Positions 1 to 8,706 are shown, numbered from the stretch's first letter. The stretch is 64,000 nt of DNA from Bacillus cytotoxicus (GCF_023715645.1 NZ_JAMBOP010000016.1:1-64000); one strand, 5' to 3'. Numbers and translations: made by a program. Notes: generated from the sequence alone by a model not told the origin.

Positions 1-126
1 AAATTACACTAAACAATAATTGATGGCGCGCCGTGTGCGGTGAAAGTCGCATGCACGGTGCAGAGCGGGGGAAAGGCGAGTATCGTAACAGGTAATGCTG
101 TTGAGAAAGCTTACCTATCGCTATCG
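1..126 (+). mobile_element. Group II intron 3' end (domain V and presumed domain VI), cut by the window edge
   Basis: Positions 28-61 can fold into a group II intron domain V: a lower helix of about ten pairs (with G-T wobbles), a two-base bulge at 50-51, an upper helix and a GAAA tetraloop at 42-45. The catalytic triad position reads CGC. Downstream, AGGTAA (92-97 region) can pair with TTACCT (112-117 region), and the sequence then runs into TATCGCTAT, which resembles bacterial intron 3' ends, so the intron probably stops near 124-126. No maturase is visible because the window starts here. Domain V is seen directly; the exact 3' boundary and domain VI are inference. Confidence 0.6.
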
Positions 127-189
127 GGTCGTAATCTAAAATATTATGGCATTCGTATTCTGCACGAACAAAGTATAATTGCGTAGTTT

Positions 190-267
190 GTATCGATTTT
201 ATTAGCGGTAGGGACGCCGCGAATTCAAGGCTTTGGACATAAGCCGCTAGGCTTGTGGATGAATTAG
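190..267 (+). pseudogene. Possible decayed TnpB C-terminal tail
   Basis: A 25-codon stretch ending in TAG at 265-267 reads VGTPRIQGFGHKPLGLWM near its end. It lies directly before an IS200/IS605-type terminal hairpin, where a TnpB stop codon would be expected. An in-frame TAG lies just upstream at about 184, so the frame is broken. The similarity to TnpB tails is from memory and weak; position relative to the hairpin is the better argument. Confidence 0.35.
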
Positions 268-295
268 CAATAAAAGAGAAAGTCTTTTGACTTTT

Positions 296-346
296 GAAGC
301 CCCCACTTCAAACAGACCGTCTGTCGTGAAGTGGTGGGTAGTTCAC
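296..346 (+). mobile_element. IS200/IS605-type right-end hairpin
   Basis: CCCCACTTCA (301-310) pairs with TGAAGTGGTGGG (327-338), enclosing a smaller palindrome CAGAC-C-GTCTG; the segment ends in GTAGTTCAC. This arrangement is typical of the right end of IS200/IS605 (TnpB-encoding) elements, which doubles as the 3' part of the guide RNA in active elements. No tnpA or intact tnpB is in the window, so it is a remnant. Confidence 0.6.
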
Positions 347-412
347 TATTAAAGCAATGTTGTGACAAAAAACAACTATTTTGTATAATATATAAATACA
401 AATTGAAAAAAA

Positions 413-480
413 CATAAAAACTCCTCTTTCTTTTTAGATGGACGAGAGCATCTGGCCATGAATAGAAGCGGTCATGTTGT
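413..480 (+). repeat. Repeat A, partial copy 1
   Basis: Contains the core of the dispersed repeat (CTTTTTAGAT followed by GAGAGCATCTGGCCATG and AGAAGCGGTCA). It lacks both ends of the full element. The rest of 347-691 is AT-rich with no gene recognised; it should hold the ppx promoter, but no convincing one was picked out. Confidence 0.7.
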
Positions 481-691
481 ATCCTCCGTAGTAGAGATTT
501 GTGTGTTAGTAAATCAAAATGAACGTATATAGTTATATCTTTTTTAAAAGTAAGTCAATACTTGTATCATTGAGAGACAAAGCTGAGATGAGTCTTTTAC
601 TAATTCATTTAGGTGCTCTTATGCAATTGTGGATAAGTTTTGTAATTTTAAAAAATAAGATAATGAAACGAAGAAAAGGATGACGAGAGCG

Positions 692-2218
692 TTGAAAAAC
701 CAATATGGAATTATTGATATCGGATCGAACACAATGAGATTAGTTATTTATGAAAAACAAGGTGGTGGCTTTTACAAAGAAATTGAAAATACAAAGGTAG
801 GTGCTCGCTTACGGAATTATTTAATAGATGGTTCTTTAAGCGAAGAAGGGATTCGTAAATTGTTACATACTTTGTTACAATTTCAAGAAAGCACGCGGTT
901 TCACCAGTTACATAAAGTATTGTGCGTTGCAACAGCAACCATTCGACAGGCTAAAAACCAAATGAAAATTAAATCTCTTGTTGAAGAGAGCACTGATTTT
1001 AAACTTCGAATATTGTCGGAATATGAAGAAGCGCAGTATGGATATATAGCTGTTACAAATTCTACATCTTTCACAGAAGGAATTACTGTTGATATTGGAG
1101 GAGGAAGTACAGAAGTTACGTATTTTCAAAATCGAGAAATTGTAAACTATCATAGTTTTCCGTTTGGGGCGCTTTCATTAAAACAACAATTTTTTCGTAA
1201 TGATACGCCAACTTCAGAAGAACTTGAAGAGTTAAGAAGATATCTATGGTATCAATTTCAATCCCTTCCATGGCTTAAAGGTAAGAAATTACCGCTAATT
1301 GCTATTGGAGGGAGTGCACGTAATATGGTGAATATTCATCAAAATCTCATTTCTTATCCAATTTCTGGATTACATTTATATAAGATGAAGGTAACTGATA
1401 TTGAATATGTGCACGAACATTTATTAAGGCTTTCTTTTGTAGAATTGCAAAAGTTAGAGGGCCTTGCTAAAGACCGCGCAGATACTATTATTCCGGCAGT
1501 AGAAGTATTTAAGATGTTAACGACTATTATAGAAGCCTCGTCCTTTGTATTGAGTAGAAAAGGACTACGCGAAGGCGTTTTTTATGAAGAATTAGTTCGT
1601 TCACTTGGAATTACTTATTATCCAAATGTAGTGGAGGAAAGCTTACACTTACTTTCTCAGGAATACGAGATGGATACGACCTTTGTGATACAGCTTATAA
1701 AAAATGCAACGATAATTTGTGAAGAGTTAGAAAAAAATGAGATTGTTTCTTACGAGAATGAAGATTGGACTGCGTTGCATAGAGCAGCAAAAGTGTTTAA
1801 TGTTGGAAAATATATCGATGAAGAATCAAGCAGACAGCATACGTTTTATTTATTAGCAAATAAAACGATAGATGGTATGATGCATAAAGAACGGATTAAA
1901 TTAGCATTAATTGCTTCTTATAAATCGAAATTGCTCTTTAAACAATGTATTGAACCATTTGCAGGTTGGTTTGAAAAAGACGAACAAAGAAAAATACGAT
2001 TATTAGGGTCGGTTTTGCAATTTTCAGCAGCATTAAATGTGACCAATCGCAATCTTATTAAATCTGTTCGTATTGTAAAAAGAGAAGGTGGACTTGATTT
2101 TTATATTTACTGTAAGCAATCAGCATTATCCGAAAAAGTACAAGCAGAAAAGCAGAAAAAGCAGATAGAAAAAACATTAAAGGTGAACATTGATCTATAT
2201 TTTGAGGAAGAATGTTAA
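692..2218 (+). CDS. ppx: Exopolyphosphatase, Ppx/GppA family
   Basis: Hydrolyses terminal phosphate from polyphosphate (or pppGpp in GppA-type members); cytoplasmic. Sugar-kinase/Hsp70-like fold: phosphate-1 motif IDIGSNTMRLVI (about residues 8-19), ATATIRQAKN, EYEEAQYGY, phosphate-2 motif VDIGGGSTEV (about 133-142) and IGGSARN near 205, followed by a helical HD-like C-terminal half. At 508 residues it matches full-length Ppx. I prefer the TTG at 692: AAAGGA then sits at normal spacing, whereas the in-frame ATG at 680 overlaps that ribosome site. ppk follows 110 bp downstream, so the pair makes and degrades polyphosphate; B. subtilis lacks both here. Confidence 0.93.
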   Translation: MKNQYGIIDIGSNTMRLVIYEKQGGGFYKEIENTKVGARLRNYLIDGSLSEEGIRKLLHTLLQFQESTRFHQLHKVLCVATATIRQAKNQMKIKSLVEESTDFKLRILSEYEEAQYGYIAVTNSTSFTEGITVDIGGGSTEVTYFQNREIVNYHSFPFGALSLKQQFFRNDTPTSEELEELRRYLWYQFQSLPWLKGKKLPLIAIGGSARNMVNIHQNLISYPISGLHLYKMKVTDIEYVHEHLLRLSFVELQKLEGLAKDRADTIIPAVEVFKMLTTIIEASSFVLSRKGLREGVFYEELVRSLGITYYPNVVEESLHLLSQEYEMDTTFVIQLIKNATIICEELEKNEIVSYENEDWTALHRAAKVFNVGKYIDEESSRQHTFYLLANKTIDGMMHKERIKLALIASYKSKLLFKQCIEPFAGWFEKDEQRKIRLLGSVLQFSAALNVTNRNLIKSVRIVKREGGLDFYIYCKQSALSEKVQAEKQKKQIEKTLKVNIDLYFEEEC

Positions 2219-2328
2219 GTTGTGCGGACTTCTTTACAAAAAATTTACATTTCTCCCAGTGGAAATTTGATAAAATAAATATAACTAAATTATATTGAGA
2301 AAGTTTTAGGGGGAAGTGTGAAGGGGAT

Positions 2329-4437
2329 ATGGAAGCAGTGAAAAATAGTCTTATAAACTTGAATGATACAGCCTATTATAACAATCGTGAATTAAGCTGG
2401 CTTGCCTTTAATGAACGAGTATTACAAGAAGCACAAGATGACAGTAATCCATTATTAGAGAGATTAAAGTTTATTAGTATCTTCAGCTCAAATTTAGATG
2501 AATTTTTCATGGTGCGTGTTGCAGGGCTAAAAGATCAGGTGAAAGCTGGATTTAATCAACCGGAAAATAAGGCGGGACTAACACCAAAAAAACAATTAGA
2601 AAAAATTTCGGATAAGGCACATGAATTAATGCAAGTGCAGTATGAAACTTATCAAAATGTCCTCCTTCCTGCACTGAAGGAAGAAGGGATCGAACAGTTG
2701 TCTTTTCATGATTTAACGAAAGAACAACGAGAATTTATTGAAGAATATTTTGATGAGCAAATTTTCCCTGTGTTAACACCTGTAGCAATTGATGCGTATC
2801 GACCGTTTCCTATGTTATTAAATAAAAGCTTAAATTTAGCTGCTATATTATATGACGAAGGACAAGCAGTAGAAGAAAACCGGACAAAGCTTGGCATTGT
2901 TCAAGTACCATCATTATTAGAACGTTTTATTTTTTTACCAAATGAAGATAAAAAGAAAAAATTTATTTTTTTAGAAGACGTGATCAGTAACTTTACTCAT
3001 AAATTATTTACTGGATACACAGTATCTTCTGTTACTCGTTTTCGGATTACGCGTAATGCAGATTTAACAATTCATGAGGAAGGCGCACGTGATTTATTGA
3101 AAGTCATTGAGAAAGAATTAAAAAAACGAAAATGGGGGGCGGCGGTTCGGTTAGAAGTTGGAACGGATAATTTAGATGAAAGAGTATTGTCTCTATTATA
3201 CGAAGCGTTAGAAGTGAAAGATGAAGATGTATATATGATTGAGGGCCCACTTGATTTAACATGTTTATTTGCGCTCTATAAAAAGTTAGCATCTACATAT
3301 GAACATCTCATCTATCCTGCCTTTATTCCGCAGCCACCTCAAGATTTAGCTGATGAAGAAGATATATTTGAAAAAGTGTTAGAACAAGATATTCTATTGC
3401 ATCATCCATTTGAGTCATTTCATCCTGTCATTGATTTTGTAGCAGAGGCAGCTGAAGATCCAGATGTATTAGCAATTAAACAAACATTATATCGTGTAAG
3501 TGGGGATTCACCTGTTATTCAAGCCTTAAAAACAGCCGCGGAAAATGGGAAGCAAGTGACAGTACTTGTGGAATTAAAGGCTCGTTTTGATGAAGAAAAT
3601 AACGTCCAATGGGCAAAAGAATTAGAAAAAGCAGGTTGTCATGTGATTTATGGTGTTAGCCATTTAAAAACACATAGTAAAATTACGCTTGTTGTAAGGC
3701 GGAAGCATGGGAAAATTGAGCGATTTGTTCATTTGGGCACAGGGAACTATAATGATGCAACAGCGAAATTATATACTGACTTTGGATATATTACATCACG
3801 CAAAGATTTCGGAATTGATGCAACAAACTTTTTTAACTATTTAAGCGGATATACAATGAAACCACACTTTCATCAATTATCCGTTGCCCCGTTTGATATT
3901 CGTCAGCAATTCAGTGAACTCATTGATGAAGAGATTCGTTATCATAAACAATATGGAAATGGCTATATTATAGCGAAAATGAATTCATTAACAGATAAGC
4001 CGCTCATTCAAAAATTATACGAAGCATCGCAAGCTGGTGTAAAAATCGATCTCATTGTAAGAGGAATTTGTTGTTTACTTCCTCAAATTTCAGGTGTAAG
4101 TGATAATATTCGCGTTATTAGTGTGGTAGGTCGCTATTTAGAGCATAGTCGTATATATTATTTTCACCATAATGGTGAGGAAAAAATATTTTTATCTTCA
4201 GCCGATTGGATGACGCGTAATATGGAAAAACGTGTGGAAATTTCATTTCCTATTTTAGGACTTGATATGAAAACGCGAATTAAAGATGTTTTACAACTTA
4301 TTTTAGATGATAATGTAAAGGCTCGTGAACAAAATGAACGCGGTGAATATCATTATGTTGTAAGGAACCTTAAAGAGAATATTGAAAGTCAAGTGCAGCT
4401 CTTTCAAATGGCATATATACATACTGAAGAGGAATAA
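2329..4437 (+). CDS. ppk: Polyphosphate kinase 1
   Basis: Reversibly transfers the ATP gamma-phosphate to polyphosphate. The 702-residue length is typical of PPK1. The N domain opens with NRELSWLAFNERVLQEA and SNLDEFFMVRVAGL. The phospholipase-D-like catalytic domains carry HLKTHSKI (autophosphorylated-His region, about 445) and EHSRIYYFHH (second conserved His, about 605), plus GTGNYNDATAKLYTD. The start ATG follows GAAGGGG closely; an in-frame GTG at 2338 has better spacing and cannot be excluded. It lies downstream of ppx and is followed by two dispersed repeats. Confidence 0.96.
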   Translation: MEAVKNSLINLNDTAYYNNRELSWLAFNERVLQEAQDDSNPLLERLKFISIFSSNLDEFFMVRVAGLKDQVKAGFNQPENKAGLTPKKQLEKISDKAHELMQVQYETYQNVLLPALKEEGIEQLSFHDLTKEQREFIEEYFDEQIFPVLTPVAIDAYRPFPMLLNKSLNLAAILYDEGQAVEENRTKLGIVQVPSLLERFIFLPNEDKKKKFIFLEDVISNFTHKLFTGYTVSSVTRFRITRNADLTIHEEGARDLLKVIEKELKKRKWGAAVRLEVGTDNLDERVLSLLYEALEVKDEDVYMIEGPLDLTCLFALYKKLASTYEHLIYPAFIPQPPQDLADEEDIFEKVLEQDILLHHPFESFHPVIDFVAEAAEDPDVLAIKQTLYRVSGDSPVIQALKTAAENGKQVTVLVELKARFDEENNVQWAKELEKAGCHVIYGVSHLKTHSKITLVVRRKHGKIERFVHLGTGNYNDATAKLYTDFGYITSRKDFGIDATNFFNYLSGYTMKPHFHQLSVAPFDIRQQFSELIDEEIRYHKQYGNGYIIAKMNSLTDKPLIQKLYEASQAGVKIDLIVRGICCLLPQISGVSDNIRVISVVGRYLEHSRIYYFHHNGEEKIFLSSADWMTRNMEKRVEISFPILGLDMKTRIKDVLQLILDDNVKAREQNERGEYHYVVRNLKENIESQVQLFQMAYIHTEEE

Positions 4438-4445
4438 AGCAAAAA

Positions 4446-4634
4446 GGATTTATATAGATAACTCTAAATTAAAAGCCGGACATAAATCCCTTTTCTTTTT
4501 AGATAGTCGAGAGCGTCTGGCTATGCGTAGAAGCGGTCAGTGCCTATTTCTACCACATGCGATGTTCAAACAAAGAGAGGAAGAAAGTAGCGGTCATCTT
4601 TTGTTTAGCATAACCGGTAGCGTATATGGTGAAT
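4446..4634 (+). repeat. Repeat A, copy 2 (first of a tandem pair)
   Basis: Forward-oriented copy of the dispersed repeat, beginning GGATTTATATAGATAACTC and holding the core AGAAGCGGTCAGTGCC and GCGATGTTCAAACAAAGAG. The next copy starts about 10 bp after it ends. An open frame crosses it but has no ribosome site and no family resemblance. Confidence 0.85.
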
Positions 4635-4640
4635 AGGCAA

Positions 4641-4893
4641 AAAAGATTTATATAGATAACTCCAAATTAAAAGCCGGACATAAACCCTTTTCTTTTTAGA
4701 TAGTCGAGAGCGTCTGGCCATGCGTAGAAGCGGTCAGTGCCTATTTCTGCCACGTGCGATGTTCAAACAAAGAGAGGAAGAAAGTAGCAGGTTACTTTTT
4801 GCTTGGCATGGTGATGATTTGTGTATAGGAAAGTCAGGGGGGATTCTGACTAGCAGCGACTTATATGCCGAAAAATGGAATAAGAGATACATA
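4641..4893 (+). repeat. Repeat A, copy 3 (second of a tandem pair)
   Basis: Direct repeat of copy 2 with near-identical first 150 bp, but a longer right part that includes GGTTACTTTTTGCTTGGCATG, matching the opposite end of the copies at 28747 and 39117. It therefore looks like the fuller version of the element. Confidence 0.85.
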
Positions 4894-4896
4894 GAG

Positions 4897-4924
4897 AAAA
4901 AGGCCTTGATTTGAGGCCTTTTTT
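4897..4924. terminator. Bidirectional terminator between repeat A and the small coat-like gene
   Basis: AAAAAGGCCTT and GAGGCCTTTTTT form a stem with loop GATTT; A and T runs on both sides allow use on either strand. Confidence 0.75.
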
Positions 4925-4934
4925 GCATAGTTGT

Positions 4935-5147
4935 TTAATAAAAGTATGGTGTAGGACAAGGAGGGCCGTAGCAAGGGTAAAATGGAGGTGGATAGTATGG
5001 TCTAGGCCCAAATACCAGTGCCCCGCCGAGTAAACCTCCAGCAAGACCGGCTAAAAAGGGGAATCCAAAAAATGGTAGGAATCGTGAATCTCCGATTGGA
5101 CCAACTGGAGCGGAACGGAATGGAAATGGCTGATATTGTGGATACAT
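4935..5147 (-). CDS. Small Pro/Tyr/Gly-rich hydrophobic protein, possible spore or surface protein
   Basis: A 70-residue protein starting at ATG 5147, chosen because AAGGAGG lies 8 nt upstream; a longer reading to 5213 has no ribosome site. The N terminus is Tyr/Pro/Phe-rich (MYPQYQPFPFRS). The middle is a glycine-rich hydrophobic stretch (AGLAGGLLGGALVFG), and the tail is Pro/Tyr-rich with two Cys (YPCYGPPCPTPYFY). This composition resembles small Bacillus spore coat and germination-associated peptides, but no named family is recognised; function unknown. Confidence 0.75.
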   Translation of the reverse strand: MYPQYQPFPFRSAPVGPIGDSRFLPFFGFPFLAGLAGGLLGGALVFGPRPYYPPPFYPCYGPPCPTPYFY

Positions 5148-5252
5148 GTTAAAACCTCCTTCGATGAACTCATTGTTATCATATGGGAAAAAAGCGTGGA
5201 TGAGCGAGTACAAGAGAGGATGACGCAGAAATAGGCGAAAAATATTCCTATA

Positions 5253-6125
5253 TTATGTCGATTGTAAGGTGAAGAGTGTAATTTCCGGCTTTGCTAAAAA
5301 TCGAAATGGTACCCGTGTTGTTCCGATGCCTCGATTTACATACAATAACAATTCATACCTTTTTTTAATATGATAAAAACCTTCAATATAGTGCTTTGCT
5401 AACGTAGGCGTAATAATGGCACCAATGAAAGGGAATTGTACTTGTCCGCCGTGACTATGTCCAGAAAGTTGTAAATTAATAGGGAAATTTGCAATATGCG
5501 GTGCAACATCGGGTTCATGTACGAGAACAATCGTATAAAGATGATCTTGCGCTTGCTTTAAGATACCATGTATATCAGGGTTTCCGAGCATGATATCGTC
5601 AATACCGAAAATAGAAATTTCACTTCCATCTAGTAGACGAATGCGTTTTTCAGCATTTTGTAATATTTCAAATCCGGATTGCCTCATGATGTGACCGTAG
5701 TATTCTGTACCGTACCCACCGTGATCGTGATTACCAAAAATAGCAAATTTACCAAGCGGAGCATGAATCATTTGTAAAATTGACGAGACAAATGGGGTGC
5801 CTTCATATGTTTGATAATTGTCGATTAAATCCCCAGTAAAGAATACGATGTCGGGTTTTTGTTCATTTATTTTTGCAACTACTTTAGAAAGCTGCTGCAG
5901 TGAGTAATAATATCCTAAATGTAAATCGCTAAATTGAACAATTTTAATGCCATTAAACCCATGTGGAATAAGTGAAGAGTGAAGTGTATGATTCGTAAAA
6001 GAGAGAAGGGATGGTTCTATATACTTTGCATAATAGTAACCTGTACCAGTCGTTATACATGTATATAATAGTGTGCGCATGCCTTTTTTTATAAACTTTC
6101 TTCTTGTCATTTGGTTCATATCCAT
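5253..6125 (-). CDS. ykuE: Metallophosphoesterase with twin-arginine signal, YkuE-like
   Basis: Calcineurin-like phosphoesterase of 290 residues. The metal-binding motifs are in order: SDLHLG (66-71), FTGDLIDN (96-103), GNHDHGG (131-137), VHEPD (about 200) and GHSHGGQ (about 220). The N terminus TRRKFIKKG followed by a hydrophobic segment (about 18-32) is a twin-arginine-type signal, matching the Tat export described for B. subtilis YkuE. No good Shine-Dalgarno is seen before ATG 6125; internal ATGs at codons 3 and 6 are alternatives. It is divergent from fadH, the same neighbour as ykuF in B. subtilis. Confidence 0.88.
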   Translation of the reverse strand: MDMNQMTRRKFIKKGMRTLLYTCITTGTGYYYAKYIEPSLLSFTNHTLHSSLIPHGFNGIKIVQFSDLHLGYYYSLQQLSKVVAKINEQKPDIVFFTGDLIDNYQTYEGTPFVSSILQMIHAPLGKFAIFGNHDHGGYGTEYYGHIMRQSGFEILQNAEKRIRLLDGSEISIFGIDDIMLGNPDIHGILKQAQDHLYTIVLVHEPDVAPHIANFPINLQLSGHSHGGQVQFPFIGAIITPTLAKHYIEGFYHIKKRYELLLYVNRGIGTTRVPFRFLAKPEITLFTLQST

Positions 6126-6280
6126 ATGAGCGAGATGATAGGAAGTAATGATAGTAGAAAGATGTGATTTGTTAGAATGAGTCGCTGCTTATCTTCTCTC
6201 CTTTCGTAATTTAATAGTGTATTTTATTAAAAGATATCAGAAAAATTTAAATTTATAAAGAATTCTGTTGTATAAAATGA

Positions 6281-6304
6281 TAAAATGAATATGTATTCAT
6301 TTTA
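6281..6304. promoter_or_regulatory. 24-bp perfect palindrome upstream of fadH, probable operator
   Basis: Arms TAAAATGAATA and TATTCATTTTA are perfect inverted repeats separated by TG. The site lies 13 bp before the fadH start codon and just downstream of a TGTATAAAAT extended -10-like sequence at 6269-6278. The TGAAT half-sites resemble those of fatty-acid-responsive TetR regulators such as FadR, but the spacing differs, so the regulator is unknown. Confidence 0.55.
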
Positions 6305-6317
6305 GGGAGGGAAAATT

Positions 6318-7082
6318 ATGAAAGAAAAAGTAGTTGTAATTACAGGTGGTTCAAGTGGAATGGGAAAAGGAATGGCAACTCGTTTTGCAAAAGAAGGAGC
6401 GCGAGTTGTAATTACAGGACGTACACTAGAAAAATTAGAAGAGACAAAGAAAGAAATTGAACAATTTGATGGACAAGTATTACTTGTACAAATGGATGTG
6501 CGTAATATTGAAGATATAAAAGGAATGATTGAAAAAATCGATAAAGAATTTGGACGAATTGATGTATTTGTAAATAATGCTGCGGGAAATTTTCTTTGTC
6601 CTGCTGAAGATTTATCACCAAATGGCTGGAATTCTGTTATTAACATCGTGTTAAATGGTACATTTTATTGCAGTCAATCTATCGGTAAATACTGGATTGA
6701 AAAAGGGATAAAAGGAACAATTATTAATATGGTTGCAACTTATGCGTGGGATGCAGGTCCTGGTGTAATTCATTCTGCAGCAGCAAAAGCGGGTGTATTA
6801 GCGATGACGAGAACGCTTGCTGTTGAGTGGGGACGTAAATATGGAATTCGTGTGAATGCAATTGCTCCAGGGCCAATTGAACGTACTGGAGGAGCTGATA
6901 AGCTATGCTTATCAGAAGAAGCGGCGAAGCGAACAATACACAGCGTTCCGCTTGGCAGACTTGGTACGCCAGAAGAAATTGCTGGTCTTGCTTTTTATTT
7001 ATGCTCTGAAGAAGCAGCGTACATAAATGGAGCTTGTATTACAATGGATGGTGGGCAACATTTGCATCAATTTCCGTTTTAA
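6318..7082 (+). CDS. fadH: 2,4-dienoyl-CoA reductase-like short-chain dehydrogenase (FadH/YkuF)
   Basis: NAD(P)H-dependent SDR of 254 residues, predicted to reduce 2,4-dienoyl-CoA during breakdown of unsaturated fatty acids. It has the Rossmann motif TGGSSGMGKG (9-18), NNAAGN (about 88-93) and the active-site region HSAAAKAG (about 154-161). The usual YxxxK tyrosine is replaced by His, as is common in DECR-type enzymes. RLGTPEEIAGL and ITMDGG near the C terminus are normal SDR features. The start is preceded by AGGGAGG. The position next to ykuE matches B. subtilis ykuF, and the palindrome just upstream suggests operator control. Confidence 0.88.
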   Translation: MKEKVVVITGGSSGMGKGMATRFAKEGARVVITGRTLEKLEETKKEIEQFDGQVLLVQMDVRNIEDIKGMIEKIDKEFGRIDVFVNNAAGNFLCPAEDLSPNGWNSVINIVLNGTFYCSQSIGKYWIEKGIKGTIINMVATYAWDAGPGVIHSAAAKAGVLAMTRTLAVEWGRKYGIRVNAIAPGPIERTGGADKLCLSEEAAKRTIHSVPLGRLGTPEEIAGLAFYLCSEEAAYINGACITMDGGQHLHQFPF

Positions 7083-7218
7083 GTGAGGGGTTATTTGTGA
7101 CGGATTTGTGACAAACAGAAAGAGTACCTTTACAGGGGAAATGTTATGAGGTATATTTAAAATCTCTTTTTTCTTCATAGTAGAATTGCTAATTCCCCTT
7201 AGCATTTTACCCCTCTAA

Positions 7219-7248
7219 TCCCTTCAGGAAAACTGAAGGGATTTTTTT
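7219..7248 (+). terminator. Terminator after fadH
   Basis: TCCCTTCAG and CTGAAGGGA form a stem with loop GAAAA, followed by a T-rich run. It closes fadH about 135 bp after its stop. Confidence 0.85.
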
Positions 7249-7304
7249 ATTATTTTTTCTATATAACGTGTTATAATCTTTGAAAAGTAAAGGGGGGGAG
7301 CGCT

Positions 7305-8522
7305 ATGGTAGATGCATTAGATGTGATGAGTAATTTGGATAAAGTCCTTCCTTATTATCAAGCTATTTTTAGTGCAGATGAACATACTGTAATTGGATAT
7401 GAAGTAGTAGGGCGTATACAAACAGAAGAAGGGATTTACAGCCTTGCTTCATTTTTTCACGATGATTCGATTCCACATGAATTTCAACTTGAAGTTGATA
7501 ATGTCATTTTAGGAAAAGCATTGGATCGGTATTTGGAAACAGATCAATCATTTTTATTATTTGCGCATCGTAATGCCCATATATTGATGAGTGATGAAAG
7601 TGAAAGTTTACTGGAGTTATTATTAACGTATGAGAAAAAAGGACTACGTTTAAATCATATTGTATTAGAAATAACAGAGCATGATTTTAAAGAAGATATT
7701 GAACAGTTTAACCATTTGCTTATGTATTATCGTACATATGGTATTCAATTGTCGATTAATAAAGTAGGAACAGGGACAAGTAATCTCGAACGAATTAGTA
7801 CGTTAACTCCTGATATTCTAAAAGTAGATTTAACAAACTTACGTCAAACGGCGTTGTTACAATCGTACCAGGATATTTTATATTCATTATCACTTTTGGC
7901 GAGGCGTATTGGAGCAACATTATTGTATGAAGATATCGATGCATTCTATCAGTTGCAATATGCGTGGAAAAATGGAGGGAGATACTACCAAGGAAATTAT
8001 TTGAAAGAATCTTTGCCTAATTTTATTGATAAAGACATTTTGAAAGAGCGCCTTGGCAATGAGTGCCACCAATTTATTCAGCGTGAAAAACGAAAATTGC
8101 AGAAGGTTTATGAATTGACAGAAACGCTGCGAGAATATGTTGGGAGTGTATTGGCAAAACAGAGAAAAATAGAAAATTTTAATAAATGGTTAATGAATTT
8201 TAGTCAACAAGTGACATATTGTAGCTTTCGTATTTTCATTTGTAATGAAGACGGATTTCAAAAATCAGGAAATGTTATGAAGAAAGACGGAGAATGGGTG
8301 TTAATGCCAGAGTATTATATGAAAAATTGGAGCTGGCGTCCGTATTTTTTAGAAAACATTATGAAACTACGCTTTGAGCAAAAGGGAAGATTGTCTGATT
8401 TATATGGAGATCTTGAAACTGGTGAATTGGTTCGGACATTTTCGTTTCCTATTGATGATGAGCATTATTTATTTATTGATTTATCTTATGAATTTTTATA
8501 TGAAGAAGATGTTTTATTGTGA
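7305..8522 (+). CDS. ykuI: YkuI-like degenerate EAL-domain protein with C-terminal sensory domain
   Basis: A 405-residue relative of B. subtilis YkuI: an EAL-type TIM barrel (about 10-250) followed by the YkuI_C sensory domain (about 260-400). The signature EAL reads EVV (33-35). The metal-binding DDFGTG motif reads INKVGTG (151-157), so the key aspartates are lost, while EITEH (122-126), LKVDL (172-176) and YQGNYL near 230 remain. This argues for a c-di-GMP sensor or structural role rather than a phosphodiesterase. The start has AAAGGGGGGGAG upstream. It heads the ykuI-ykuJ-ykuK order. Confidence 0.9.
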   Translation: MVDALDVMSNLDKVLPYYQAIFSADEHTVIGYEVVGRIQTEEGIYSLASFFHDDSIPHEFQLEVDNVILGKALDRYLETDQSFLLFAHRNAHILMSDESESLLELLLTYEKKGLRLNHIVLEITEHDFKEDIEQFNHLLMYYRTYGIQLSINKVGTGTSNLERISTLTPDILKVDLTNLRQTALLQSYQDILYSLSLLARRIGATLLYEDIDAFYQLQYAWKNGGRYYQGNYLKESLPNFIDKDILKERLGNECHQFIQREKRKLQKVYELTETLREYVGSVLAKQRKIENFNKWLMNFSQQVTYCSFRIFICNEDGFQKSGNVMKKDGEWVLMPEYYMKNWSWRPYFLENIMKLRFEQKGRLSDLYGDLETGELVRTFSFPIDDEHYLFIDLSYEFLYEEDVLL

Positions 8523-8549
8523 TGCACGAAATATTTCGTGCATTTTTTT
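8522..8549 (+). terminator. Terminator after ykuI
   Basis: ATGCACGAAATATTTCGTGC forms a palindromic stem followed by a T run, beginning at the ykuI stop codon. Confidence 0.85.
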
Positions 8550-8706
8550 GTTTGTTTTTATCATAAATTGGTAATAGTGACAACTATGATAAGAATGGTG
8601 TCTATCGTTGTAAACATTTTACGAACGAAAGCTACTTTTTTTATGCATATTCATTGTTACAATGAATAGTAGAAGGATAAGCTCTTTTTATAGGGAGGGT
8701 GCGAAA

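Noticed and set aside
908-1153. Minus-strand frames within ppx and similar antisense frames in ppk, rnjA, pdh, typA, pycA and cta genes
   Set aside because: They are shadows of strongly supported genes, without ribosome sites and with unnatural composition.
4382-4914. Two similar open reading frames of 84 and 64 codons after ppk
   Set aside because: They lie wholly in the tandem repeat A copies (or the end of ppk), have no ribosome site, and their similarity reflects the DNA repeat.
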